Below, piece by piece: positions 1 through 8,599 of a DNA stretch of 64,000 nucleotides. The notes beneath the pieces are model-generated. The model made no database searches. It saw nothing but the letters and a program-made list of their open reading frames with translations, and was not told the DNA's origin. Within the stretch, counting starts at the first letter, position 1. Each line of letters opens with the position of its first letter. Position numbers and translations under genes: made by a program. The stretch comes from CAYORM01 sp964406375. Lineage in GTDB: Bacteria > Pseudomonadota > Alphaproteobacteria > DSM-16000 > Inquilinaceae. Where the stretch lies: positions 78,306 through 142,305 of the forward strand of contig CAYORM010000001.1 in NCBI GenBank assembly GCA_964406375.1. Direction: 5' to 3'.

Positions 1-599
1 CCGATGATCGAGACCAGGAGCTGGCCGATCACCACGCCCTTGACGCCGCGGATCATGCCGAGCCGGATGCCCGCCAGGATCTCCGGCAGGGCGGCGAGGA
101 GGATGATCCGCGTCCGTTCGCGCCGCGAGGCGCCGAAGGCACGCGCCATCTCCAGCATCGAGGGCGAAATGCCCTGCACGCCCGCACGGGTGTCGAGCAC
201 GATGATCCAGACGGCGAACATGAAGACGGTGACGATGACCGTCGGTGTCCCGAGCCCGAACAGGATCATGAAGATCGGCACGAGCGCCGAGAGCGGCGCC
301 GACAACAGCGCATTCACCCAGGTGTTCAGCGCCTGGTCGACCGGCGGGAACAGGCCCATCGCCAGGCCGATCGCGACGCCCAGCACGACGGCGAGAGCCA
401 GCCCTGCGAGATAGGAGACGATGGTAATCCGCGCCGCTGCCGCGAAGCTTGGCGATGACACGACCTCGCCGAGCGCCATCAGAACCTCGCTGAAGGGCGG
501 GAAGAGCAGGAGCAGCCCGGTCTGCCCGACGACCTCCCACACCACCAGCCAGACCAGCAGGGCGGCGGCGCGCGGGATACGGAAGCCATAGAGCGTCAT
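1..599 (-). CDS. ABC transporter permease, SsuC/TauC-like (partial, runs off left edge)
   Basis: Reading leftward from an ATG at 599 the frame stays open to base 1, so at least 199 residues are visible and the C-terminus lies outside the window. The protein begins MTLYGFRIPR, then has several hydrophobic segments and a cytoplasmic EAA-like loop (EMARAFGAS followed by a proline-containing stretch) as in binding-protein-dependent permeases of the nitrate/sulfonate/taurine class. It starts 3 bases after the stop of the ATPase gene and is the last visible gene of a binding protein-permease-ATPase-permease operon, so it is probably the second membrane subunit. The substrate cannot be told from sequence. 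Confidence 0.85.
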   Translation of the reverse strand, partial: MTLYGFRIPRAAALLVWLVVWEVVGQTGLLLLFPPFSEVLMALGEVVSSPSFAAAARITIVSYLAGLALAVVLGVAIGLAMGLFPPVDQALNTWVNALLSAPLSALVPIFMILFGLGTPTVIVTVFMFAVWIIVLDTRAGVQGISPSMLEMARAFGASRRERTRIILLAALPEILAGIRLGMIRGVKGVVIGQLLVSII

Positions 600-602
600 C
601 GG

Positions 603-1445
603 TCAGTCCACATAGCGGCGGATGCCGTGCCAGATCGTCTCGACCGTGTCGAGATAGACGGGGTCGCGGCGCAGCGCGTCGGGATCGAGCCCCTTCGGGA
701 TCGCCGGCTCGACGATCTCCGAGAGACGGCCGGGGCGGGGGGACAAAAGGACGATCCGGTCGGAGACATAGACCGCCTCCTCGATCGAATGGGTGACGAA
801 GATGAAGGTCTTCCTCTCCACCTCGCGCAGCCGGATGAGATCCTCCTGGAACTTACGGCGGGTCTGTTCGTCGACCGCCGAGAAGGGCTCATCCATCAGC
901 AGCACATCGGCGTCGACGGCGAGGGCGCGGGCGAGGCCGACGCGCTGGCGCATGCCACCGGACAGCTCATGGGGATACTTGTCCTCAAAGCCCTCGAGGC
1001 CGACCTCACGGATGTAGTGGCGCGCGACCTCTTCGCGCCGGGCGCGCGGCTGGCCCTGCATCTTCAGCCCGAACGCCGCGTTCTCCAGCACCGATGCCCA
1101 TGGCAGGAGGGCGAAATCCTGGAAGACGAAAGCGCGTTCGGGTCCGGGGCCCGTGACCGGCTTGCCCTTGACCTGGACCTCGCCGGCGCTCGGCGGCAAG
1201 AGACCGGCGATGATTTTGAGCAGCGTGGTCTTGCCGCACCCGGACGGACCGAGCAGGCTCGTCAATTTCCCGGTCTCGAAGTCGAGGCCGATATCGCTCA
1301 GCGCCACGACACCGCCGGGATAGATCTTCGAGATGCCCCTGACCTGGATGATCGGAGCGGCGACGGGCGCATCGGGCACCGTCCCGTCGCGCGTTCCGGA
1401 TGCCGGCAATCCGGCCGCCATCGGTTCGGACAAAGCGAGCTTCAT
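603..1445 (-). CDS. ABC transporter ATP-binding protein, SsuB/TauB-like
   Basis: A 280-residue single nucleotide-binding domain. Walker A is GPSGCGKTT (about residues 66-74), followed by a Q-loop FQDFALLPW, the signature LSGGMRQR, Walker B LLMDEPFSAVDE and the switch histidine in FVTHSIEEA. The SGGMRQR signature and FALLPW Q-loop are typical of nitrate/sulfonate/taurine importers. I chose the ATG at 1445 because it overlaps the stop of the upstream permease in an ATGA of 4 bases; the frame is open further upstream, but only through the permease gene. It would energise the two neighbouring permeases at the inner membrane. Confidence 0.92.
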   Translation of the reverse strand: MKLALSEPMAAGLPASGTRDGTVPDAPVAAPIIQVRGISKIYPGGVVALSDIGLDFETGKLTSLLGPSGCGKTTLLKIIAGLLPPSAGEVQVKGKPVTGPGPERAFVFQDFALLPWASVLENAAFGLKMQGQPRARREEVARHYIREVGLEGFEDKYPHELSGGMRQRVGLARALAVDADVLLMDEPFSAVDEQTRRKFQEDLIRLREVERKTFIFVTHSIEEAVYVSDRIVLLSPRPGRLSEIVEPAIPKGLDPDALRRDPVYLDTVETIWHGIRRYVD

Positions 1446-2290
1446 CGGACGCTCCGCTTTTCGGGGCGGAAAAGGACGGCCTCGACCTTCTGCAGGAGGC
1501 CGACGGCGATGACGGCAAACAGGACGATCGAGACGATCGTCGCGTGCATATGCGCGAAATTGGCGATCGAGCGGTGATAGGTGATGAGATCGCCGATCCC
1601 GGTCGGGGTGATCAGCAGCTCTGCGAGCACCACACCGCTGAACCCTTCGGCCACGCCGAGGCGGAGGCCGGCAAACATCATCGGTGCGGCCGCGGGGACG
1701 ACGACGTACCAGATCTGCTTGCGGCGGCTGCCCATGAAGGAGCGGCACATCGCGACCAGCGAGGGCGGCACGTTGCGCACCGCCTTGTAGCTGTTGATCG
1801 TGATGACCGGCATTGCCAGCATCACCACGGCCAGCACCTTTGCCGTCAGGCTGATCCCGTAGATGAAGGTGACGAGCGGGATCAGCGCCGCCATCGGCGC
1901 CGCCTGCATGACGATGAAGACCGGCAGGGTCAGCCATTCGACATCCTCGCGCAGCCCCATGGCGACGCCGGCGGCGATGCCGACGACCAGCGAGAAGGCG
2001 AGGCCGATGACGAGCGGCTCCATCGTCCGGAGATAGGCAAGGCCGAGCGAGCCGTCCGCTACCATCGCCCAGAAGGCGGCGGCGGTCGCGGTGAAGCTGG
2101 GGAAGGCGAAGTTGAACCCGGTGCGGGCGGCGAGCTCCCAGGCGCCGAGGAACAGGGCGAGCGACAGGAGCTTCCACAACAGCGGCATGGCCGCGAGCCG
2201 TGCGGCCATGCCGGGCGCGTCGTCCCGCCGCCGGGGTGCCATACCATCTGCAGTCCCGACCGATGACATCACACCGTCCATGGTGTCCAT
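1442..2290 (-). CDS. ABC transporter permease, SsuC/TauC-like
   Basis: A 282-residue inner-membrane protein with about six hydrophobic segments and the EAA-type loop near CRSFMGSRRKQIWYVVVP. It belongs to the same family as the partial permease at 1-599, so this importer probably uses a heterodimer of membrane subunits. ATG at 2290 gives the longest form; a later ATG at 2269 (MSSVGTADG) is possible, and neither has a strong Shine-Dalgarno. It lies 54 bases after the binding-protein gene, across a perfect hairpin, and overlaps the ATPase gene by 4 bases. Confidence 0.9.
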   Translation of the reverse strand: MDTMDGVMSSVGTADGMAPRRRDDAPGMAARLAAMPLLWKLLSLALFLGAWELAARTGFNFAFPSFTATAAAFWAMVADGSLGLAYLRTMEPLVIGLAFSLVVGIAAGVAMGLREDVEWLTLPVFIVMQAAPMAALIPLVTFIYGISLTAKVLAVVMLAMPVITINSYKAVRNVPPSLVAMCRSFMGSRRKQIWYVVVPAAAPMMFAGLRLGVAEGFSGVVLAELLITPTGIGDLITYHRSIANFAHMHATIVSIVLFAVIAVGLLQKVEAVLFRPEKRSVR

Positions 2291-2314
2291 GAGGAGTGGT
2301 GCGGAGGAGAGGGT

Positions 2315-2337
2315 GGCGCGCCGGTCGCCGGCGCGCC
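2315..2337 (-). other. Perfect GC hairpin between binding-protein and permease genes
   Basis: Arms GGCGCGCCGG (2315-2324) and CCGGCGCGCC (2328-2337) pair perfectly over 10 bp with a 3-base loop. The hairpin lies just after the binding-protein stop on the transcribed strand. No U-tract follows, so RNA stabilisation or partial attenuation is more likely than full termination. Confidence 0.6.
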
Positions 2338-2344
2338 CCTCCCG

Positions 2345-3349
2345 TCACTGCCGGGCGGCTTCGAGCGGCCCGAAATCCCAGTAGAGGCTGATGTCGAGAT
2401 CCTCGCCCGGCGGCTCGACCTGCCCGGCGGCTGCCAGGAAGGAGAGATCGTCGATCACATCCTGCGGCGTGCCGCCGGACGTGGGGAGAACGCCGCCCTC
2501 GACCGCTTCGGCATAGAAGGTCGGAATATCGCCGGCGGCCGCCTCCGGCAGATCGGGCAGGAGCCCGTACTGCTCGCGCAGCTCGACCACGATGCCGGGA
2601 TTGGCATTGATGTCCTCCCAGGTGCGCAGCAGCTCTTCGACGAAGACCACAACGTCCTCCTGGCGTTCCTCCAGGAAGGCGGTGTTGGCATAGAGCGCCT
2701 CGTCGGTCGCGTTCACGCCATCGAGGGGCAGGCGGATGAACTTGCCGCCGCCCTGCTCCTCGAGCAGACGGAAGGAGGCCGCGTCGACGATGCTGGCATT
2801 GATCGTGCCCTGCAGCAGCGCCCCGGCCCTGACCTCGGCGCCGGGCACGTAGCTCAGCCCCGAATACTGGATGCCGTGATGCGCCTCCATCAGACGCATT
2901 AGCGCCTCAGTGCCCGAGCCGCGTGAATGGACGGTGACCTCTTGGCCGTCGAGATCCGCCCAGCTGGAATAGACCTCGCTGTTGACGACCGGGAAGAACA
3001 GCAGCGTCGTCATCCGGAAGAACATCCGGATCGGCGCGTTCGAGTTCTGGATGAAGGCGTAGGGGGCGCCGACACCGATATCGGCCTCGCCACCGACCAC
3101 GGCCTGGGTCGCTACATCCTCGGAGTTGAAGAAGGTGATCTCCATCGGAACGCCGCGTTCCTGGGTGCGCTCCATGGCGATGAGGAGGCCGAGGCTCTCC
3201 ACGCTCGCAATGTCACCCATGGCGACGCGGATCGGATCGTCCTGCGCCAGCGCCGGGCATGCCGCGATCGCGGCCGCCAGGGCGGCAAGCCCGACCGCAT
3301 GGACGGGCGACACTCTCAGGGTCGCTTTCACTCGACACGTCGCTGCCAT
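2345..3349 (-). CDS. ABC transporter substrate-binding protein, NMT1/TauA-like
   Basis: A periplasmic binding protein of 334 residues. The N-terminus has a basic stretch, a hydrophobic core (VGLAALAAAIAA) and a signal-peptidase site near ALAQ-DDP. The mature part has the features of NMT1/THI5-like and aliphatic-sulfonate binding proteins: GGEADIGVGAPYAF, a VHSRGSGTEALMR loop and an INASIVDAASF segment. Two ATGs are adjacent at 3352 and 3349; the GGGAGGAG motif is properly spaced only from the second, so I use 3349. It is the first gene of the importer operon and diverges from a FadR-type regulator, with repeated TGGTCA motifs between them. The ligand is unknown; sulfonate, pyrimidine and similar substrates are all possible for the family. 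Confidence 0.88.
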   Translation of the reverse strand: MAATCRVKATLRVSPVHAVGLAALAAAIAACPALAQDDPIRVAMGDIASVESLGLLIAMERTQERGVPMEITFFNSEDVATQAVVGGEADIGVGAPYAFIQNSNAPIRMFFRMTTLLFFPVVNSEVYSSWADLDGQEVTVHSRGSGTEALMRLMEAHHGIQYSGLSYVPGAEVRAGALLQGTINASIVDAASFRLLEEQGGGKFIRLPLDGVNATDEALYANTAFLEERQEDVVVFVEELLRTWEDINANPGIVVELREQYGLLPDLPEAAAGDIPTFYAEAVEGGVLPTSGGTPQDVIDDLSFLAAAGQVEPPGEDLDISLYWDFGPLEAARQ

Positions 3350-3419
3350 CATCTCCTCCCTGCAATACAATGGCCGGTTGTCCGGCTCGGACGCCGCTCC
3401 GTCGGCACTCAGTGCCGCG

Positions 3420-3552
3420 GTGGTCAGATTGGTCAAACTCAATCACAGCATTGGTCAGGGCGTCAACCGCCCGACCGCTTCGCCATTCATGCCTTCTGGG
3501 ATGATCTTCGCCTTTGACAGGACCGGGCTCCGCGCTAGTGTCCTGACCAATG
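3420..3552. promoter_or_regulatory. Candidate FadR/GntR operator array (repeated TGGTCA)
   Basis: TGGTCA occurs on the plus strand at 3421-3426, 3430-3435 and 3452-3457, and inverted (TGACCA) at 3544-3549. The longer ATTGGTCA at 3428 and 3450 is spaced 22 bp, about two helical turns, and CATTGGTCAGG (3449-3459) is the exact reverse complement of CCTGACCAATG (3542-3552). FadR-family regulators are known to bind TGGT...ACCA-type sites. The array lies between the binding-protein gene and the regulator at 3576, so it probably controls one or both. Confidence 0.6.
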
Positions 3553-3575
3553 AAGATTGGTTGGATGAGGATCAG

Positions 3576-4280
3576 GTGGAATCGGAGGATGATGACCGGC
3601 AGTCGGGCGCCAAGGATGGAACGCTCGTCCAGCTGCGCGCCTGGCTGACGCGGCACAACTTCCCGCCCGGCACCCGGCTACCGGCCGAGCGCGAATTGTC
3701 GGAGATCCTCGGCGTCACGCGCGGCGAGCTGCGCAAGGCACTGGCGACGCTGGAAGCGGAGGGCCAGCTCTGGCGTCACGTCGGTAAGGGCACCTTCACC
3801 GGCACGCGGGCCATCGAGGTGATGAGCCTCGCCGACATCGATCGCGAGACCAATCCCGCGGAGGTGATGCGCACCCGGCTGCTGATCGAGCCGATCATCG
3901 CGCGGGAGGCGGCCCTCAACGCGACCTCGCGCCATGTCGAGGCGCTGCATCGCTGCGCCCAGCGTACGCTCAAGGCCTCAAGTTGGCGGCAGTATGAGGC
4001 CGCCGACAACGAGCTGCATCGCTGCATCGCCGAAGCGGCCGACAACCGCTTGCTGCTCGCGCTGTTCGATGCCCTCAACGCCGTCCGCCGGGCGGTCGTC
4101 TGGGGCGTCCTGCGCGCCGAACACGATCGGCCGCCGCGCGACCACCATTCCTTCGCCGAGCACGAGACGATCATCGCCGCGATCCAGCGACGCGACCTCG
4201 ACGGCGCCAGCCGCGCCATGTACCAGCATCTCCGCTCGGTCGAGCGAAACCTGATCGATCCGGAGATCCGCGGCCGATAA
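3576..4280 (+). CDS. GntR-family transcriptional regulator, FadR subfamily
   Basis: A 234-residue regulator from a GTG start at 3576. The winged helix begins near residue 17: RLPAERELSEILGVTRGELR is the GntR recognition element, followed by GKGTFTGTR. The C-terminal helical FCD domain follows, with RTRLLIEPIIAREAA, a DNELHRCIAEAADN metal/ligand segment and HETIIAAIQRRD. The GTG at 3576 has a GAGG motif 5 bases upstream and gives the usual family length; upstream ATGs at 3489 and 3501 lack good ribosome sites and would place the operator repeats inside the gene. It is divergent from the NMT1-type importer, which it most likely represses. It ends 6 bases from the convergent SDR gene. Confidence 0.85.
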   Translation: MESEDDDRQSGAKDGTLVQLRAWLTRHNFPPGTRLPAERELSEILGVTRGELRKALATLEAEGQLWRHVGKGTFTGTRAIEVMSLADIDRETNPAEVMRTRLLIEPIIAREAALNATSRHVEALHRCAQRTLKASSWRQYEAADNELHRCIAEAADNRLLLALFDALNAVRRAVVWGVLRAEHDRPPRDHHSFAEHETIIAAIQRRDLDGASRAMYQHLRSVERNLIDPEIRGR

Positions 4281-4286
4281 CCCAGG

Positions 4287-5069
4287 TCAGCTCGGCTCGA
4301 TGCGGAAATCGGCCCCCTCGGGCAGGGTCTGGCCGCCATCGACGATCAGCGTCGTGCCGGTCACGTAGGAAGCCTCATCCGAAGCCAGGAACAGCGCGGC
4401 ATTGGCAACGTCCTGCGGCGTACCCAGCCGGCCGAGCGGGATCGACTGCTCCATGCTGGCGATGAACGCGCGCGAGCGGTTCGCCTCGACGCCTTCGGTC
4501 AGGATGTTGCCGGGTTCGATCCCGTTGACCGTGATCCCCCATGGCGCGAATTCGAGTGCCGCGGCCTTGATGAAGCCGTTCATCCCCGCCTTGCTGGCGG
4601 AGTAATGGCCATGGCCGGGACTGGTGACGCGGGGCCCGGTGATCGAGGAGGTGAACACCATCCGCCCGTAACGGCGTGCCCGCATCACCTCGAAGCACGC
4701 CTTTGCGGCGAGGAAGGTGCCGCGCAGATTGACCGCGAGCACCCTGTCCCATTCTGCGACACTGATGTCGCGGATCAGCGTCCAGGGATAGATGCCGGCA
4801 TTCTGGACGAGGATGTCGACGCCGCCGAACGCCTCGACCGTGTCGGAAACCAGGCTCTCGACATCCTCGGGATCGCCGATGTCGACACGGCGGAACCGCG
4901 CCCGGCCGGCATCGCCAAGCGCCGCGGCGCGGGCAGCGCCGGCCTCGGCATCCGCATCGGCCAGGAGGATGCGCGCGCCCTCCTCGACGAAGCGGGCCGC
5001 GATGCCCGCCCCGATGCCGCGCGCCGCACCGATCACGATGGCCGTTCGGTCCTTCAGCCTGTCCGCCAT
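4287..5069 (-). CDS. SDR-family NAD(P)-dependent oxidoreductase
   Basis: A 260-residue classical short-chain dehydrogenase. The cofactor loop is GAARGIG (residues 13-19), with the acidic D at LLADAD favouring NAD(H), then NAG (about 90), catalytic SSITG and YSASKAG, and the C-terminal GTTLIVDGGQTLP. It is the last gene of the minus-strand operon that starts near 10.3 kb, 21 bases after the DUF1479 gene, with a GGGAG ribosome site. It probably oxidises a hydroxyl group of an intermediate produced by the operon's oxygenase-like enzymes; the substrate is not identifiable. Confidence 0.9.
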   Translation of the reverse strand: MADRLKDRTAIVIGAARGIGAGIAARFVEEGARILLADADAEAGAARAAALGDAGRARFRRVDIGDPEDVESLVSDTVEAFGGVDILVQNAGIYPWTLIRDISVAEWDRVLAVNLRGTFLAAKACFEVMRARRYGRMVFTSSITGPRVTSPGHGHYSASKAGMNGFIKAAALEFAPWGITVNGIEPGNILTEGVEANRSRAFIASMEQSIPLGRLGTPQDVANAALFLASDEASYVTGTTLIVDGGQTLPEGADFRIEPS

Positions 5070-5090
5070 GCCTGCGTCACTCCCGCGTTC

Positions 5091-6347
5091 TCAGAACCCC
5101 ATCTGCTGCCGGCCGAGCGGCGTCAAATCATCCGGCCCGGCCCGGCCGGCAAAGCCGACCTCGTAATCCTCCGGCGCGAAATCAGGCGGCGAGCGGCCCT
5201 CGAGGAAAGCGGCGCGCTGGCGCGGTAGATAGGCTCGGTTCTTCGGACAGTCGGGGGCGGCACCGATATACATCACGCTCGCAAAATCGGTCCCGGCGTG
5301 CTCATCGGCGACGGCATGGCAGACATCGGTGTGCCACCACACCGTGTCGCCCGGCTCGACCGTCGGGATCGACACGAGGGCATCGAGCAGCGCCGGGTGC
5401 CATTCCGCCGTCGCCGAGAGGGCACGGCCGGGCAGGGCGCCGCAGAGATCGTCGGGCGCGACGTCGTCCTGCAGTGCGCGCAACAGCATATAGACGATGC
5501 CATTGGCGATGGGGACGAGCTGCAGGGTGCCGTCGCGCGGCCCCTGGCGGGTCAGGGCCGTCCAGCCCTGATAGGTCCGAAAGACGCTGCAGACCGCCGA
5601 GGAGGGGATCTCCTTGGTCTCCAGCCGGTATCGCGGGTCGAACGGGTCGTAGTCGCGCCAGGCGCCTGCCCAGACGGCCGCATAGACGCGGGCATAGCCG
5701 GGATCGATCCACCGCTCGACCGAACCGCCATCCATATGGGGCGACAGGCCGAGCGTACGGTCTCCCGGCGCCCGGCGCCGCGTCCGGTCGGCATAGGTGC
5801 ACTCCCGGTCGGGGTCGAAGATCCGGCCGTCCGGCCCGTCATGGCGCCACAGTCGGTTGAGGAAGGCGCGCGCCTCGGCGAGGTTCGGGTCCTGGCGCGC
5901 CAGGACCTGGGGCTTCGACCAATAGACCCCGAAGATCTGTGGCCGCGACGCGGCGAGGGTGGAGAAGTACTGGTCGAGGCCGCGCTTCTCGCGCTCCAGC
6001 TCGAAATAGCCATTGTCCTCGATGTAGCGGCCGATCTCGTCATGCCAGGCGCCGATCCGGTCCGCGGGGAAGACACCGCGGATCACCGCGCAGCCCCGCC
6101 GGCGGATCGCCACGCGATCGGCCTCGCTGACCGTGCCGTCGCGGATCGCCGCGAAGGCGATCTCCGGCACGACCGGCCTTCCGGCCGCGGCGTCCCGGGC
6201 GATCACGTCCGCCTCGCGCCGGACGTGATCTTCCGCTTCACGGAAGCTGCACCGCAGCGCCTCGGCGCGGTCCGCCAGCGCCTCCTTGAAGGCGCGGACC
6301 GCACCGCGGATGTCGGGAAGGTCTGCTGAACGACTGGACGGCTCCAT
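5091..6347 (-). CDS. DUF1479 / YbiU-like putative Fe(II)-dependent oxygenase
   Basis: A 418-residue member of the DUF1479 (YbiU) family, whose fold is related to Fe(II)/2-oxoglutarate dioxygenases. The probable metal triad is H and D in LSPHMDGGSVERW (mid-protein) and the distal H in WHTDVCHAV. Other family features are VPEIAFAAIRDG near the N-terminus, the GVYWSKPQ and LNRLW segments, and YIGAAPDCPKN near the C-terminus. The family has no well-established substrate. Here it lies in an operon with a sugar-type ABC importer, a second (PhyH) oxygenase and an SDR, so oxidative attack on an imported polyol, sugar derivative or similar compound is a reasonable inference. Confidence 0.85.
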   Translation of the reverse strand: MEPSSRSADLPDIRGAVRAFKEALADRAEALRCSFREAEDHVRREADVIARDAAAGRPVVPEIAFAAIRDGTVSEADRVAIRRRGCAVIRGVFPADRIGAWHDEIGRYIEDNGYFELEREKRGLDQYFSTLAASRPQIFGVYWSKPQVLARQDPNLAEARAFLNRLWRHDGPDGRIFDPDRECTYADRTRRRAPGDRTLGLSPHMDGGSVERWIDPGYARVYAAVWAGAWRDYDPFDPRYRLETKEIPSSAVCSVFRTYQGWTALTRQGPRDGTLQLVPIANGIVYMLLRALQDDVAPDDLCGALPGRALSATAEWHPALLDALVSIPTVEPGDTVWWHTDVCHAVADEHAGTDFASVMYIGAAPDCPKNRAYLPRQRAAFLEGRSPPDFAPEDYEVGFAGRAGPDDLTPLGRQQMGF

Positions 6348-6378
6348 CTCCGCCTCTCTCCCGGGTTGCCGCCACCGC

Positions 6379-7401
6379 TCAGAGATAGCGGCGGCGGATC
6401 GTCGTCTTCATCGAGTCGAGCAGCACCGCGAACAGCACCAGCGCGCCGCGGATCACCTGCATGTAGTGCGGCGGCAGGCCCATCACATTGATCGCGGTGT
6501 CGATGGTGCTGAGCAGCAGCACGCCGGCGAACACCCCGCTCAGCCGGCCATAGCCGCCCTTCAGGCTGACGCCACCGATCACGACCGCGGCAAAGGCCTC
6601 GAACAGCATGCCGAAACCGAGATTGACGGTCGCGCCGTTCGTCCGCGCCGCGAGCAGCCATCCGGCGAGTGCGGCCAGCAGACCCGACAGGACGAAGACC
6701 CAGATGAGCAGCCGCTTCACCGGGATGCCGGCCCGGAACGGCGCCACCGGGTTGCCGCCGATCAGATAGACGTAGCGGCCGAAGGTCGTGCGGGTGAGCA
6801 GCAGATGGGCCAGCACGAAGGTGATGATCAGGACCACCGCGAGGAGCGGCAGGCCGAAGAGATCGGTATTGGCCACCCAGCGGAAGCTCTCGGGCAGCCC
6901 GTAGACCGAGCGGCCACCGGTGACCAGCAGCCCCAGCCCGCGGATTCCGATGAAGGCTGCCAGTGTCACGATGAAGGCGCTGATGTTCAGCTTCGACACC
7001 AGCCAGCCATTCCCGAAACCGATCGCGGCGCCGACGATCAGCACGAGCGGCAAGGTCAGCAGCGGCTCGATGTCAAGCCCCAGGCCCTCGCCGCCAGTCG
7101 CCACCAGATAGGCCGCCAGCATTGCGCCGAAGGCCATCACCGATTCGATCGAGAGATCGAGATGCCCGGCGATGATCACGAAGGTCAGGCCGATCGACAG
7201 GATGCCGACGAAGGTCGCCTGTCGCAGGATGTTGATGAAGATGCCGGCCTGGAAGAACTGGTTGATCGTCAGTGAGAAGATGATCAGCACCAGGGCCAGG
7301 ATGAACCAGACCAGATGGTCGAGGAAGAAATTGAGGAGCACCCGGCGGGCGGCACCGGGCATGGTACCCTCGGTGGCCGACGGGTCGGAGACAGCGCTCA
7401 T
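6379..7401 (-). CDS. Sugar-type ABC transporter permease (RbsC/FrcC family)
   Basis: A 340-residue inner-membrane permease of the ribose/fructose class. About eight to ten hydrophobic segments are visible, with family signatures VIIAGHLDLSIESVMAFG, IVTLAAFIGIRG, YVYLIGGNPVAPFRAGIPV and VVIGGVSLKGGYG. I chose ATG 7401 (MSAVSDPS) over 7422 because the latter has no ribosome site. It follows the binding-protein gene across a hairpin-containing gap and precedes the DUF1479 gene. Only one permease gene is present, so it presumably forms a homodimer. Confidence 0.92.
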   Translation of the reverse strand: MSAVSDPSATEGTMPGAARRVLLNFFLDHLVWFILALVLIIFSLTINQFFQAGIFINILRQATFVGILSIGLTFVIIAGHLDLSIESVMAFGAMLAAYLVATGGEGLGLDIEPLLTLPLVLIVGAAIGFGNGWLVSKLNISAFIVTLAAFIGIRGLGLLVTGGRSVYGLPESFRWVANTDLFGLPLLAVVLIITFVLAHLLLTRTTFGRYVYLIGGNPVAPFRAGIPVKRLLIWVFVLSGLLAALAGWLLAARTNGATVNLGFGMLFEAFAAVVIGGVSLKGGYGRLSGVFAGVLLLSTIDTAINVMGLPPHYMQVIRGALVLFAVLLDSMKTTIRRRYL

Positions 7402-7441
7402 CCTGAAACCCCGGCTAGGCATGGACAGCGGTGAGGAAGGG

Positions 7442-7469
7442 GACGGGGACGGCCGGCGCCGCCCCCGTC
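7442..7469 (-). other. Hairpin after sugar-binding-protein gene
   Basis: Arms GACGGGG (7442-7448) with CCCCGTC (7463-7469), and CGGC (7450-7453) with GCCG (7458-7461), are separated by one mismatch; the loop is CGGC. It lies 25 bases beyond the binding-protein stop on the transcribed strand. With no U-tract, it may protect the upstream mRNA or attenuate transcription. Confidence 0.5.
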
Positions 7470-7494
7470 ACGCGAATGGCTGATCCGGTCGCCG

Positions 7495-8556
7495 TCACTC
7501 GACGGGAACGACGGGATCCTCCGGCATCTGCTGGTTCCCCCAGAAGGCCGGGTTGTCGACGTTCTCGGCGGTGATGACCGCGCCCGGGATCTCCAGGTTC
7601 GGGCCCCAGGGCTCGATCGTCAGCGTGGATTCGAGGCCGAGGACCTCGTAGGTCCCGGGCTCGATCGGCTCGCCGGCGACGACCTTGTCGATGAACATCG
7701 CAAGGCCCCAGACCTGGGCGAACATCGGCTGCTCGACCTCGGCCTGCAGCCAGCCCTCGCGGATCATGTCGAGGCCGATCGGCGCACCGTTCGAGCTGAC
7801 GAGCATGATCTCGCCCGGCGCCTTGCCCTGTCCCTCCAGCACCGCCTTGACCGCGCCCGACAGATGCGCGGCGTGCGAGAAGATCAGGTCGATGTCCGGA
7901 TGGATGAGGAGCTGATTCTCGGCGATGTCGGCGGCGTTGGTCGCCTCCCAATCCAGCGCCGCGTTGGTGATGATCTCGACATCCGCATACTCGGCGGCCA
8001 TCACCTCCTCGAAGCCCTGCTGGATGTCGAGGGTATAGCTGTCGCCGAGCCCGCCGAGGATCTGCAGCACCTTGCCCTGGACGGCGCCGTGACGCTCCTC
8101 GAGCAGATCGGCGATTGCGTGCGCAGCGAGCCGCCCGATCTGGACGTTGCCGGAGACCGAGGTGAAGTCGGATTCGACGCTGCGGATCTGCCGGTCGTAG
8201 ATGAGGACCGGGATGCCGGCGGCGCGGGCCTTCTCAATGCCCGGCGTCACCGCGTCGAAATCGACGGCGTTGACGATGATGGCGGTGGGGCTGAGCTCGA
8301 TTGCATCGTCGAACTGGTTGATCTGGATGTCGGACCGGTTCTGCGCGTCGAGCGACACGACCTCATAGCCGAGCTGCGGGAAGACGTGCTCGACCGCCTC
8401 CTGCGACAGGGTCTGGAACTCGTCGAGCAGCGTGGGCATCAGATAGTAGATCGTGCCCTTGCTCTCCTGCGCCGCGGCGGTGCCGGCGAGCGCGAGGGTC
8501 GAGACGGCGAGGGTCGCCCCCGCGGCGATGCTCAGGGCTCGTCTGGAAATCTTCAT
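7495..8556 (-). CDS. Sugar-type ABC transporter substrate-binding protein (RbsB/peripla_BP_4)
   Basis: A 353-residue periplasmic binding protein. The N-terminus is a signal peptide (MKISRRALSIAAG..., cleavage near GTAAAQ-ESKG). Family features include VSLDAQNRSDIQINQFDDAI, AIIVNAVDFDAVTPGIEKA, IPVLIYDRQI and the ligand-pocket segment LIFSHAAHLSGAVKAVLEGQG. The ATG at 8556 has a strong GGAGGAGG ribosome site. It lies between the ATPase and permease genes of the oxygenase operon. The ligand is unknown; the family covers pentoses, hexoses, polyols and autoinducer-2. Confidence 0.92.
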   Translation of the reverse strand: MKISRRALSIAAGATLAVSTLALAGTAAAQESKGTIYYLMPTLLDEFQTLSQEAVEHVFPQLGYEVVSLDAQNRSDIQINQFDDAIELSPTAIIVNAVDFDAVTPGIEKARAAGIPVLIYDRQIRSVESDFTSVSGNVQIGRLAAHAIADLLEERHGAVQGKVLQILGGLGDSYTLDIQQGFEEVMAAEYADVEIITNAALDWEATNAADIAENQLLIHPDIDLIFSHAAHLSGAVKAVLEGQGKAPGEIMLVSSNGAPIGLDMIREGWLQAEVEQPMFAQVWGLAMFIDKVVAGEPIEPGTYEVLGLESTLTIEPWGPNLEIPGAVITAENVDNPAFWGNQQMPEDPVVPVE

Positions 8557-8599
8557 CGAAGCCTCCTCCTTCGATCTGCGCCGGGCTGCGGCGCGCAGT

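Noticed and set aside
1..3349. Naming the first importer ssuABC or tauABC.
   Set aside because: The binding protein is only generally NMT1/TauA-like, there is no sulfonate monooxygenase nearby, and two permease genes are present.
3489..3575. ATG at 3489 or 3501 as start of the FadR-type regulator.
   Set aside because: No ribosome site, and the leader peptide would cover the CCTGACCAATG repeat; GTG 3576 has GAGG at ideal spacing and gives a normal FadR length.
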